Shown here: one piece after another, positions 1 to 6,980 of the stretch
Layout: every line of letters begins with the position of its first letter
Position numbering within the stretch: position 1 is the first letter of the stretch
Source: an uncultured Lachnospiraceae bacterium
GTDB lineage: Bacteria > Bacillota > Clostridia > Lachnospirales > Lachnospiraceae
Direction: 5' to 3'
Assembly (NCBI GenBank): GCA_934320845.1
Contig: CAKRFU010000038.1
Span: forward strand, 1 to 14,785
Length of the DNA: 14,785 nt
Translations under genes and position numbers: made by a program
The notes under the pieces: generated by a model
Seen by the model: only the letters and a program-made list of their open reading frames with translations
What the model was told of the DNA's origin: nothing
Databases searched by the model: none

Positions 1-101
1 TGCCGATTGATTATGAAGTGACAAAAGCATCGAAAAGTGAACTTAAAGAAACAGAAAAGCTGTTAGATAACATAAAAAAATATGTAAACAGCAGGGATTG
101 A
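1..101 (+). CDS. C-terminal end of an unidentified protein (partial)
   Basis: The third forward frame is open from base 3 to a TGA at 99-101 and encodes 32 residues beginning PIDYEVTKASKSELKETE and ending KKYVNSRD. The tail is rich in Lys and Glu and looks like a charged C-terminal helix. It continues to the left of the window, so no family can be assigned. The stop codon lies inside the left arm of the inverted-repeat element at 96-231, so that element may have supplied the present end of this protein. The reading frame is clear; the function is unknown. Confidence 0.5.
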   Translation, partial: PIDYEVTKASKSELKETEKLLDNIKKYVNSRD

Positions 102-231
102 TATAAACTTTTCAGCGAATGACGTTAGAATGTCAGTCAGTACTTAGTGTGCGTTTTTTGCACACTTATGTACTGCTACTGATATTCTCCGAGGCGAGAG
201 CCGTCCATGAGTCGAAAAGTTTATATCAATC
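96..231. repeat. Structured inverted-repeat element (MITE-like or non-coding RNA candidate)
   Basis: A perfect 18-base arm, GATTGATATAAACTTTTC (96-113), has its reverse complement at 214-231. Inside lie a long hairpin (127-188: AGAAT-TCAGT-CAGTAC and GTGTGC arms around a T-rich loop, one two-base bulge) and a short GGC-GAGA-GCC hairpin with a GNRA-type loop (193-202). Together they would fold as a three-way junction. No open frame of note is present. It could be a small non-autonomous mobile element, a terminator-like intergenic repeat or a structured RNA; one copy cannot decide. The arms and folds are seen directly; the role is inference. Confidence 0.55.
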
Positions 232-295
232 TCTGCGTTAAAAAGCCACAGCGAAAATAATTCTTTTATATTTGTATTGCACATACATTTTCTTT

Positions 296-324
296 TTGAT
301 AATATTTATCAGTAATAATATGAT
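296..324 (+). promoter_or_regulatory. feoB promoter with overlapping Fur-type box
   Basis: A -35 TTGATA (296-301) and a -10 TATGAT (319-324) are separated by 17 bases. TGATAATATTTATCA at 297-311 differs at one position from the 7-1-7 Fur consensus TGATAATNATTATCA and covers the -35, so an iron-loaded Fur-type repressor would block polymerase. The predicted transcript has a leader of about 90 bases before the feoB start. Confidence 0.6.
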
Positions 325-365
325 TTGTTAGTCTAATTATCAAACATATATCACTTAGAAAAAAA

Positions 366-380
366 TCTAATATTATTAGA
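366..380. promoter_or_regulatory. Palindrome in the feoB leader
   Basis: TCTAATATTATTAGA is a perfect 7-1-7 palindrome within the predicted feoB leader. A further TCTAAT half occurs at 332-337, and a TTAGA lies just upstream. The arms differ from the Fur box at 297-311, so this may be the site of a second metal regulator, for example of the DtxR/MntR group, or chance in AT-rich DNA. Confidence 0.3.
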
Positions 381-417
381 CATTCTGTATTTATACTGAC
401 AGAAAAGAGGATATAAC

Positions 418-2772
418 ATGAGTACAAAAATTAACCTTGGCGATTTAAAAGCAGGTGAAAGCGCAAAAATAGTATCTGTAGGTGGAGAGGGTGCATTGCG
501 ACAACATTTCCTTGATATGGGACTTATAAAGGGCACTACACTTTCACTCATAAAACTAGCACCTATGGGTGATCCGCTAGAATTGCAGCTTCACGGCTAT
601 GATTTAACTTTAAGGCTCGATGACGCAAAAAAAATTGAAATCGAACCTATTCCAATAAAAAAAACAGATAAAAAATCAAAAACACACAAAGCAATTCCCC
701 ACCCGGGTTTCGGTGAATACAACAAAGAACACAAAAGCGAACATCGTACACCTCTGCCTGATGATGAACTTCTGACATTTGCATTAGTCGGCAATCAAAA
801 TTGTGGCAAAACAACACTTTTTAACAGACTTACAGGTTCAAATCAACATGTAGGCAACTTTCCCGGTGTAACAGTCGATAGAAAAGACGGTATGATAAAG
901 GGACATAAAAACACTCTTATCACAGACCTCCCTGGTATATATTCAATGTCTCCCTACACAAGTGAGGAAATTGTAACCAGAGAATTTATCTTAAAAGACA
1001 AGCCAAAGGGAATCATAAACATTGTAGATGCCTCGAATATTGAACGAAATCTTTATCTGACTATGCAGCTTCTTGAACTCAATATTCCAATGGTAATAGC
1101 ATTAAATATGATGGATGAAGTCAGAGAAAATTGCGGCTCAATACATATAAATGAAATCGAAAAACTTCTCGGAGTTCCGGTAATTCCGATTTCCGCTGCC
1201 AAAAACGAAGGTATAGAAGAACTTGTCGATCATGCACTCCACGTAACAAAGTATCAGGAAACACCGATAAGAACTGATTTCTGTTCCCCTGACGATAACG
1301 GCAGTGCTGTTCACGCATGCATTCACGGTATCATGCATCTTATAGAAGATAAGACTAAAAAAGCTCATATCCCTGTTCGTTTTGCAGCATCAAAACTTGC
1401 CGAAGGTGATTCTCTTATAAAAGAAGCTTTAAACCTTAGCGAAAAAGAAGCAAATATATTAGAGCAGATAATACAACAAATGGAAGATGACAGAGGACTT
1501 GACCGTGCAGAAGCAATTGCCGATATGAGATTTCATTTTATATTAAAAACCTGTGCTGAAACAGTTGTCAAACCACACGAAAGCAAGGAGCATACGCGAA
1601 GCCGCAATATTGACAAAATACTGACCGGCAAATATACCGCAATCCCAAGCTTTGCAATTATCATGGCACTTGTTTTTTATCTTACATTTAATGTCATAGG
1701 TGCTGCACTTTCAAATCTTCTTGAAACAGGCATCGAATTTTTAACAAATGCTGTCGATAATGCACTCACAGCATTCCATGTAAACACAGTGCTTCACTCA
1801 CTTATTATTGATGGCATTTTTAATGGCGTAGGAAGCGTATTAAGCTTTCTTCCTATTATAGTAACATTATTTTTATTTTTATCTCTGCTTGAAGATAGCG
1901 GCTACATGGCTCGAGTAGCTTTCATTATGGATAAACTGCTGAGAAAAATAGGTTTATCAGGAAGAAGTATTGTTCCCATGCTTATAGGTTTTGGATGTAC
2001 TGTCCCCGGTGTAATGGCAAGCCGGACACTTTCTTCGGAACGTGACCGCAAAATGACTATACTCCTCACCCCTTTTATGAGCTGTTCCGCAAAGTTACCT
2101 ATATATGCATTTTTTGCAACAGCATTTTTTCCTAACAATGCTGCACTTGTCATGATACTACTCTATTTTATTGGTATCCTATTTGCCATCACTGCAGCTT
2201 TAATATTTAGAAGAACCCTCTTTAAGGGAGAGCCTGTTCCTTTTGTTATGGAACTTCCAAACTACCGCATGCCCGGTATAAAAAATGTAGCACAGCTTTT
2301 GTGGGAAAAAGCTAAAGATTTTCTCCAGAAAGCCTTTACCATAATTTTCCTTGCAACCATTATTATATGGATATTACAAAACTTTGATTTCAGATTCAAT
2401 GTGGTAGATGATTCAAAATCAAGTATCTTAGCATCAATTGCAGGTATTATAGCTCCTGTCTTTTCACCTGCCGGATTTGGAGATTGGCGAATTTGTACAG
2501 CTCTTATATGCGGATTCATGGCTAAGGAAAGTGTTGTATCAACACTTTCAGTGCTTATACCTAAAACATCCTTTCTACTTGGAATCATTTCTCCTGTTAA
2601 TGCAATGGCGCTTCTCATATTCTGCCTTTTATATACACCTTGCGTTGCAGCCATCGCATCAATAAAACGTGAACTTGGTGGAAAATGGGCACTTCTTGTT
2701 ATATTGCTGCAATGCACTATTGCATGGATTGCAGCCGTTATTGTAAATCTTGTCGGTGGCATAATATTTTAA
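418..2772 (+). CDS. feoB: Ferrous iron transporter FeoB with fused N-terminal FeoA domain
   Basis: This 784-residue inner-membrane protein imports Fe2+. Residues 1 to about 78 form a FeoA-like SH3 domain (GDLKAGESAKIVSV, then FLDMGLIKGT). A charged His/Lys linker follows. The GTPase domain starts near residue 120, with G1 GNQNCGKT at 125-132, GNFPGVT, the G3 DLPG and the G4 NMMD. The C-terminal half carries the FeoB membrane core: a Gate motif region (EDSGYMARVAF, GLSGRSIVPMLIGFGCTVPG), the SCSAKLPIYAF segment and a second Gate half (FMAKESVVSTL, YTPCVAA). The start has a GAGGA ribosome site 7 bases upstream. FeoA and FeoB are usually separate proteins, and fusions are known in Clostridia. 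No feoC follows. Expression is probably iron-repressed through the box at 297-311. The gene appears intact. Confidence 0.97.
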   Translation: MSTKINLGDLKAGESAKIVSVGGEGALRQHFLDMGLIKGTTLSLIKLAPMGDPLELQLHGYDLTLRLDDAKKIEIEPIPIKKTDKKSKTHKAIPHPGFGEYNKEHKSEHRTPLPDDELLTFALVGNQNCGKTTLFNRLTGSNQHVGNFPGVTVDRKDGMIKGHKNTLITDLPGIYSMSPYTSEEIVTREFILKDKPKGIINIVDASNIERNLYLTMQLLELNIPMVIALNMMDEVRENCGSIHINEIEKLLGVPVIPISAAKNEGIEELVDHALHVTKYQETPIRTDFCSPDDNGSAVHACIHGIMHLIEDKTKKAHIPVRFAASKLAEGDSLIKEALNLSEKEANILEQIIQQMEDDRGLDRAEAIADMRFHFILKTCAETVVKPHESKEHTRSRNIDKILTGKYTAIPSFAIIMALVFYLTFNVIGAALSNLLETGIEFLTNAVDNALTAFHVNTVLHSLIIDGIFNGVGSVLSFLPIIVTLFLFLSLLEDSGYMARVAFIMDKLLRKIGLSGRSIVPMLIGFGCTVPGVMASRTLSSERDRKMTILLTPFMSCSAKLPIYAFFATAFFPNNAALVMILLYFIGILFAITAALIFRRTLFKGEPVPFVMELPNYRMPGIKNVAQLLWEKAKDFLQKAFTIIFLATIIIWILQNFDFRFNVVDDSKSSILASIAGIIAPVFSPAGFGDWRICTALICGFMAKESVVSTLSVLIPKTSFLLGIISPVNAMALLIFCLLYTPCVAAIASIKRELGGKWALLVILLQCTIAWIAAVIVNLVGGIIF

Positions 2773-2781
2773 AATCAATGA

Positions 2782-2815
2782 AAATATATCCTTAAGCCAA
2801 ATATATTCCTAAGCC
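2782..2815. repeat. Two 17-base tandem repeats after feoB
   Basis: AAATATATCCTTAAGCC (2782-2798) is followed at once by AAATATATTCCTAAGCC (2799-2815), with two differences. It lies just past the feoB stop and before the terminator. No function is apparent; slippage or a remnant insertion footprint would explain it. Confidence 0.45.
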
Positions 2816-2866
2816 GTAACAGTAGTAAAATTATTTATCTAGATTTATTTGGATTTATTTAAAACA

Positions 2867-2919
2867 AAAATAGCAGGATTTGTTTAGAAAATTAACATCT
2901 AAACAGATTCCGCTATTTT
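2867..2919. terminator. Bidirectional terminator between feoB and the methyltransferase remnant
   Basis: Arms of 21 bases (2867-2887 and 2899-2919) pair around an 11-base loop with three imperfect positions, at least some of which can be G-U pairs. A-rich and T-rich ends give U-tracts in both directions. It can end feoB transcription on the plus strand and the decayed genes converging from the minus strand. Confidence 0.7.
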
Positions 2920-2920
2920 A

Positions 2921-3070
2921 TTAGTTAAATGTTATATGCGTATTGGAATTTGCGCAGAATGAATTGTTATACTCTATTTTCTGAGAATCACTCATATACT
3001 GAACCGCTTTTTTCTATTCATCCGTAAATTCAAAATTATCACTCCAATACTGTTTGATAAAAAATACCAT
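2921..3070 (-). pseudogene. Possible remnant of a small overlapping gene
   Basis: A minus-strand frame begins with an ATG (3070) inside the 3' end of the methyltransferase pseudogene and runs 50 codons to a TAA at 2921-2923, broken only by a TAG at 3014-3016. It reads MVFFIKQYWSDNFEFTDE, stop, then KKAVQYMSDSQKIEYNNSF and onward. The composition looks like protein, and an overlap of about 30 bases with an upstream methyltransferase is a common arrangement for restriction partners. No family is recognised, and chance is a real alternative. Confidence 0.25.
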
Positions 3071-3677
3071 CAAATCTATTCTTGATTTTTTCTATATTTT
3101 CTTTTTATCTTTCTATCAAAATGCAACTTCTTTTTTTATTTAATGCTGCTACACCAACAGCACCACTCCCTACAAAAGAATCTAACACTATTTCACCTTC
3201 ATAAGTAACATATTCCAATATTTCTTCACAAAGCTCAACTGGCAACTCACTTTGATGTACTAGATACTGGCTGAACATCAAACATGGCAGGAAGCATCCG
3301 TCTTTTAATACTCTAGCCTTTTCCTTAAAATCATCCAATGTATATCTAAAACACATATACTCTGCAAAATTTCTTGTTCCGCCTTTATTGGATTTCTTAT
3401 CCAACCAAGGATGATCAGTTAATATACAATCAATACTCTTATCCTTTAGCATTGATAAATTTCTACCATTCCCCTCAATTAACACACACTGTTCTTTTTG
3501 ACTATCAATTGTCCGATATACACCTTTAGCCACTCTTTCAAATTTCACACCTATTTTCTCATAAATACGCGCTCTAATTGTTTAGTGTGGTTTATCTATA
3601 TTTTGTTGATATGCCTCCTGTAATGAAAAGTAATCGCTATCCTTAAAACAATTAAATATCTTGTCAACTAATGTCAT
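3039..3677 (-). pseudogene. Decayed adenine-type DNA methyltransferase
   Basis: An ATG at 3677 with an AAGGAGG ribosome site opens a frame encoding MTLVDKIFNCFKDSDYF and an N-terminal helix-turn-helix-like region. A TAA at 3582-3584 interrupts it after residue 31. The frame resumes with IRARIYEKIGVKFERVAKGVY and motif IV-like DCILTDHPW, then the FxGSG motif (DSFVGSGAVG). A second TAA (3105-3107) precedes a further conserved-looking tail, ENIEKIKNRFDGIFYQTVLE, ending in TGA at 3039-3041. Between DGCFLPCLMF and ELPVELCEEILEYVT roughly 80-100 residues expected in such enzymes are missing, including the target-recognition part. With two nonsense codons and a deletion it cannot make a working enzyme. 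The target sequence is unknown. It lies downstream of the repeat copy at 3838-4030. Confidence 0.8.
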
Positions 3678-3735
3678 TTTATATATCCTCCTTAAAATTT
3701 GGATCTTGAGCCTAACACAGAAGTTATAAAAATAA

Positions 3736-3755
3736 AAGAACTTATTCTAGTTCTT
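3736..3755 (-). terminator. Hairpin with U-tract in the leader of the methyltransferase pseudogene
   Basis: On the minus strand AAGAACT and AGTTCTT pair around a six-base loop and are followed by a T-rich run. The structure is 59 bases upstream of the pseudogene start, so it could once have acted as an attenuator. A 7-bp A/U-rich stem is weak, so an ordinary inverted repeat is possible. Confidence 0.35.
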
Positions 3756-3837
3756 GCAAAATAATTTTTAGATATTAGTTAACATAACCTGTCTCTCGCC
3801 ATACTTTCAACGCATTTCAATATATAGAATAATTGCT

Positions 3838-4030
3838 GTTCTCAAATTGCTGACATGCAAAAATCCCCCAAAACACAATGTTTTGAGGGATTTTTGCATA
3901 TATCCGATATTCTCGCAAACTATCTCTTTGAGAACGTTTGAATATCCTGGAAAGCCCATAAATAGGGGATTTGTGTATAACAATGTTGCATATGTGTTGT
4001 ATGCGGTTAACTGCACACACATTCCCAGAA
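3838..4030 (-). repeat. Intergenic repeat unit, copy A
   Basis: This non-coding unit fills most of the 440-base gap between the methyltransferase pseudogene and the DUF2442 gene. It contains, in plus-strand order: GTTCTCA (3838-3844); a long hairpin (3855-3899); a block with CGTTTGAATATCCTGG; an AAAGCCC-N7-GGGGATTT inverted repeat (from 3951); and a distal block CTGCACACACATTCCCA. The same parts in the same order are found at 4739-4929. On the minus strand, genes are read away from the GTTCTCA end. Similarity is diverged and judged by eye. Confidence 0.55.
3855..3899 (-). terminator. Terminator hairpin of repeat copy A
   Basis: Arms 3855-3874 and 3880-3899 pair over 20 positions around a five-base loop. 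The single C/A mismatch seen on the plus strand becomes a G-U pair in minus-strand RNA, so the structure favours termination of minus-strand transcripts from the DUF4160/DUF2442 pair. The stem ends in A5/T5 tracts. Confidence 0.65.
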
Positions 4031-4117
4031 CTACTCATTACTCTATTAATTTTACAATTGTTACTCTTCTTAAATATACTACGCAATAAAACATTTCAAT
4101 AACATGCAGATTTATCA

Positions 4118-4393
4118 CTAAGCTATTTTCTCTTTACAATAGGGAAGTTCATATAATGTATCCGGATCAATATCAATACACTCACAAACATCTCTATTTC
4201 CACCTATATCCCATGCTAATGTATCATTCATAACTGTACATGTATCAGTAAATACAGAAATATCCTTCAATGGTTTAAAGACTTCTTTATCCAACATATT
4301 TTTCATATCATAACATACGATTTTTCCATCTTCAAAATACACATATACTGTGTAGTCTTTCATAGGTACTACCTGAACTACCTTCGGAAACAT
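4118..4393 (-). CDS. DUF2442 protein, putative antitoxin partner of DUF4160
   Basis: This 91-residue protein begins MFPKVVQVVPMKDYTVYVYF and ends ECIDIDPDTLYELPYC. The layout of an N-terminal beta hairpin (YTVYVYFEDGKIVCYDM), a central F-x2-L-KDIS-VF segment, a D-T-LAWD and an IDPDTLYE tail matches the DUF2442 family. An upstream in-frame ATG at 4414 exists, but the ATG at 4393 is preferred because AGGAGG lies at 4403-4408, nine bases before it. That ribosome site overlaps the stop of the DUF4160 gene, so translation is probably coupled. DUF2442 and DUF4160 genes are commonly paired and have been proposed as toxin-antitoxin modules; which is toxin is not proven by this sequence. Confidence 0.8.
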   Translation of the reverse strand: MFPKVVQVVPMKDYTVYVYFEDGKIVCYDMKNMLDKEVFKPLKDISVFTDTCTVMNDTLAWDIGGNRDVCECIDIDPDTLYELPYCKEKIA

Positions 4394-4406
4394 AGACAAA
4401 CACCTC

Positions 4407-4667
4407 CTATACAAGCGGATTAATTCTATTTAACGGCTTTCCATCTTTTGATAATTCCCAATTCTGCATCAACTCATCTTGATGTAACACACACCACGCT
4501 AAAATCAACTTTAACTGCCTTGATGGCAAAGCTCCCTTGATGCATCTAGCTGTATCAATTTCAATAATTGCCTTATTTCCATTATACTCTGCATGAAAAT
4601 GCGGCGGATTATGATCATCATAATACATTGTAACTCGAATTCCATAAAATAAAGAAATTTCTGGCAT
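4407..4667 (-). CDS. DUF4160 protein, putative toxin-antitoxin partner
   Basis: This 86-residue protein begins MPEISLFYGIRVTMYYDDHNPPHFHAEYNG, written in the databases as the DUF4160 signature I-x-MY-x-x-DHNPPHFHA. The conserved DHNPPHFH motif covers residues 18-25. The C-terminal part (LPSRQLKLILAWCVLHQDEL, then NRINPL) is also typical. An AGGAGGT ribosome site precedes the start by six bases. It is the first gene of a two-gene unit with the DUF2442 gene, driven by the extended -10 promoter at 4728-4736 and ending at the hairpin 3855-3899. The biochemical activity of the family is not established. Confidence 0.85.
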   Translation of the reverse strand: MPEISLFYGIRVTMYYDDHNPPHFHAEYNGNKAIIEIDTARCIKGALPSRQLKLILAWCVLHQDELMQNWELSKDGKPLNRINPLV

Positions 4668-4727
4668 TTATTTACCTCCTGATAATCTGATGACAATAAT
4701 ATTTTATATGTAAAATCTTCTTTATTT

Positions 4728-4736
4728 ATTGTACCA
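4728..4736 (-). promoter_or_regulatory. Extended -10 promoter of the DUF4160/DUF2442 pair
   Basis: The minus strand reads TGGTACAAT, an extended -10 (TG-n-TACAAT), about 60 bases upstream of the DUF4160 start. No good -35 is seen; the upstream bases are the end of the terminator hairpin at 4753-4781, so promoter and terminator are back to back. Confidence 0.5.
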
Positions 4737-4738
4737 CA

Positions 4739-4929
4739 GTTCTCACAAAAAAACACCCCAGGACAAAAAGTCCTGAGGTGTAATATACTTTTTTGAAACG
4801 TCGTAGGACGCACTGAATTCTTGAAAAATTATCGTTTTGATATCTTGAAAAGCCCAGCAATACAGGGTTTTTGAAAATTAGTGTTATATACGATAGACTG
4901 CCTAGGGCTGTCCACGACTACCCCAAAAC
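4739..4929 (-). repeat. Intergenic repeat unit, copy B
   Basis: This is the second copy of the unit at 3838-4030. It has GTTCTCA (4739-4745), a hairpin (4753-4781), CGTTTTGATATCTTGAAAAG, an AAAAGCCC-N9-GGGTTTTT inverted repeat (from 4848) and a distal CTGTCCACGACTACCCCA block. Order and orientation match copy A. It accounts for most of the gap between the DUF4160 gene and the DUF6061-like gene. With copy A it brackets the DUF4160/DUF2442 pair as direct repeats. Confidence 0.55.
4753..4781 (-). terminator. Terminator hairpin of repeat copy B
   Basis: ACACCCCAGGAC (4753-4764) pairs with GTCCTGAGGTGT (4770-4781) around AAAAA; the one C/A mismatch is a G-U pair in minus-strand RNA. A run of seven T follows on the minus strand. 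No minus-strand gene now lies immediately upstream, so the transcript it once ended may have been lost. Confidence 0.65.
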
Positions 4930-4973
4930 ACTCCTGATACCAATTAACAACAAATAAAGAAAGGACTCTCATT

Positions 4974-5213
4974 ATGAAAATACACTTTGCTTACTATAAC
5001 CAATTCAAAAACGGCATTGATATTGCATTCGCCGATAATACCTTGCTCTTTTTATCCTGCGCCGAAGCAGAAAAAGGATTACATACTACGCCTAACTCAC
5101 AGAGATTGATAGACAATCTGGCGATTGAAGAGCCAATTACTTATGCTGCATTAGCTCTCGACGGAGAGCTACAGGGATGGGCTGATGCTATGGATGAGGA
5201 TTGGTGTCCTTAA
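4974..5213 (+). CDS. Small DUF6061-like protein
   Basis: This 79-residue acidic protein begins MKIHFAYYNQFKNGIDIAF. The pattern MKI-FA at the start, a short beta strand (LLFLSC) and a C-terminal helix with LIDNLAIEEPITYAALALDG resembles DUF6061-family proteins, which are small proteins of unknown function found in mobile elements of Lachnospiraceae. The family match is from memory of its pattern and is not certain. An AAAGGA ribosome site lies nine bases before the ATG. It is the only plus-strand gene between feoB and the second restriction system, and it converges on the end of the DpnII operon. No signal peptide or membrane segment is seen. Confidence 0.6.
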   Translation: MKIHFAYYNQFKNGIDIAFADNTLLFLSCAEAEKGLHTTPNSQRLIDNLAIEEPITYAALALDGELQGWADAMDEDWCP

Positions 5214-5248
5214 AATAATTCCAATATATACTATTTCTTTTTTATAAT

Positions 5249-6967
5249 CTACTGCATTTTATTTAAATATACATTTAGCATCTGATTGAAAGATTGCTCT
5301 TTTATTGTCTTTAATATTTTTGTATGTACAATTTCGTTCTCTTCTATAACTTTTATTATACACTCTATTGCATAATCAACTTTTTCTTCAGAAATATCTG
5401 AAATACTTATATCAAAAACATCTTTCGGGGAATAATTAATGGTGTTAGTTTCATTGCATACCAAAACGTATACTATATGGTGGATAAAATTAACTTTCTC
5501 AAACTCATCTTCTCCAATTTTAAAAATACCTTTGCAAAGACTAATAACCTTATTATATATTTCATATGCTATATAATATCTATTATAATTTTGATTCAGA
5601 TTTTCTATCTGAAAAATAGTTTTATATTTTGTTCCCGAAAGAAGTTTACCTGGATTATTTCTTGTATAAGAAGGATTCTTCAAAAATATAGTATTTATAT
5701 ATTTAGCCATTTCTGCTAATTTTACAATGTCTTTTTTTGCACACTTTCGATTTGTGTAATATTTGTCCTTTCTCTGATAATATTTATTCTTTGTCTTTAG
5801 ATACTCTTCAATATTTTTCTGAACAACATCATTAGCATGAATATCTTTATCCCTTATTTCATTTTGACTATTAGTTGCAACAATTATATTTAATTCTTGA
5901 TCCTCATTATTTTGATCAACCTTCAAGATTTTCACAAATATTTTTCTTGTTTCATCTCTAAGTTTATCCATATTCTCAACAAAATAATTATAAATAGAAT
6001 ATGATGTTTGCAATCCATTTACAATCTGTGGATTAATAATTTTTATTTTATTTGCTGATTTGGATTCCTCTACATCTTCAACAGTTATAGTTATACCATT
6101 ATTCAACCACCAAAAATCTATACCTGAAGGTTTTCTTAATGTTTCTATAATATTTTTATTTACATTACTCCTGCCCTTATAATCTCTTATATTTGATTCA
6201 AATAATCTATCATTAATTTGACCATCACCACCAGATATTATAAAATCATAAAACTGTGATAAGGGAATCAATGCTATTATAGAATTAGTTCTGCTCTCTT
6301 CCTTATTTACTTCCGCTTCAAACTTGCTTATTTCATGAAAAGTATACTCAAATCTTTTATCTTCTCTAAGCTTCTTAACAATATTATTAATTGGTTCTAC
6401 ATTTATTTTAACGCCTTCAATAAAATCAAGTGTACTAAAACTTGTTTTTAATGTGTCAAATCTTCCTTTTAAATCACTCGCTGATTCAAGTTGACTTTTC
6501 CCAAATCTAGAAAAATAATAAAAATTAATGTAAAATTTTGCTTTTAAAGCATATTTTCTTACAAGTGCAGAAAATAGTTTGATATTACCATTAACCTCTT
6601 CGTTATAATGCTCAGGTGTATTCCCATTCATCAAATTTGTCGAAAATTCTATAAATTTATTTGGAACATTAGAATCAAGTTTTGTTGTATCTTTTACTTG
6701 TATAAAGTATAAATCAATTCTGTCACCGCTCTCATTTTTATCAAAATCTTCAATGTCTTCAATATCAAATATCACATTTTTATTAAATGTAAAAAAGATA
6801 TAGTCATTCCCCGCATCTCCATAATTGTCGGTTTTTACCCTTGATATCTCACCCTCAGAAATAATTTCATCAAAATAGTTATCAAAAAGCATCTGATCAA
6901 AATCATCATATTCTCCTTCAGTTATAGCATTGTCTATTATACTATTTAATAAATCTTTTTCATCCAT
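5249..6967 (-). CDS. AIPR-family phage-resistance protein
   Basis: This 572-residue protein carries the hallmarks of the AIPR family (abortive infection phage resistance): FWWLNNGITI at about 285-294, NPQIVNGLQTS at 312-322, a KILKV strand and ATNSQN at 364-369, followed by an EEYLKTKNKYYQRKDKYY stretch. The N-terminal part has a D-x4-Q-V-K arrangement (D85, Q90-V-K92) that fits a PD-(D/E)XK nuclease core. The family is linked to phage resistance and is often found beside restriction genes; its substrate is not established. It is the last gene of the dpnM operon, 13 bases after the DpnII endonuclease stop, with a TAGGAG ribosome site. Length is within the normal range and no break is visible. 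Confidence 0.85.
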   Translation of the reverse strand: MDEKDLLNSIIDNAITEGEYDDFDQMLFDNYFDEIISEGEISRVKTDNYGDAGNDYIFFTFNKNVIFDIEDIEDFDKNESGDRIDLYFIQVKDTTKLDSNVPNKFIEFSTNLMNGNTPEHYNEEVNGNIKLFSALVRKYALKAKFYINFYYFSRFGKSQLESASDLKGRFDTLKTSFSTLDFIEGVKINVEPINNIVKKLREDKRFEYTFHEISKFEAEVNKEESRTNSIIALIPLSQFYDFIISGGDGQINDRLFESNIRDYKGRSNVNKNIIETLRKPSGIDFWWLNNGITITVEDVEESKSANKIKIINPQIVNGLQTSYSIYNYFVENMDKLRDETRKIFVKILKVDQNNEDQELNIIVATNSQNEIRDKDIHANDVVQKNIEEYLKTKNKYYQRKDKYYTNRKCAKKDIVKLAEMAKYINTIFLKNPSYTRNNPGKLLSGTKYKTIFQIENLNQNYNRYYIAYEIYNKVISLCKGIFKIGEDEFEKVNFIHHIVYVLVCNETNTINYSPKDVFDISISDISEEKVDYAIECIIKVIEENEIVHTKILKTIKEQSFNQMLNVYLNKMQ

Positions 6968-6980
6968 ACCATTAACGCTC

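Noticed and set aside
2262..2762. 166-residue open frame on the minus strand inside feoB
   Set aside because: It is antisense to the conserved membrane core of FeoB, lacks a ribosome site and has no recognisable motif.
3807..4089. Open frames of 71-89 residues on both strands in repeat copy A
   Set aside because: They cross the long terminator hairpin and the inverted repeats, and copy B does not keep any of these frames open in the same way, so the unit is better read as non-coding.
4511..4813. 100-residue minus-strand open frame over the DUF4160 promoter
   Set aside because: It runs through the terminator hairpin and promoter and overlaps DUF4160 in another frame; the DUF4160 motif and ribosome site settle the coding frame.
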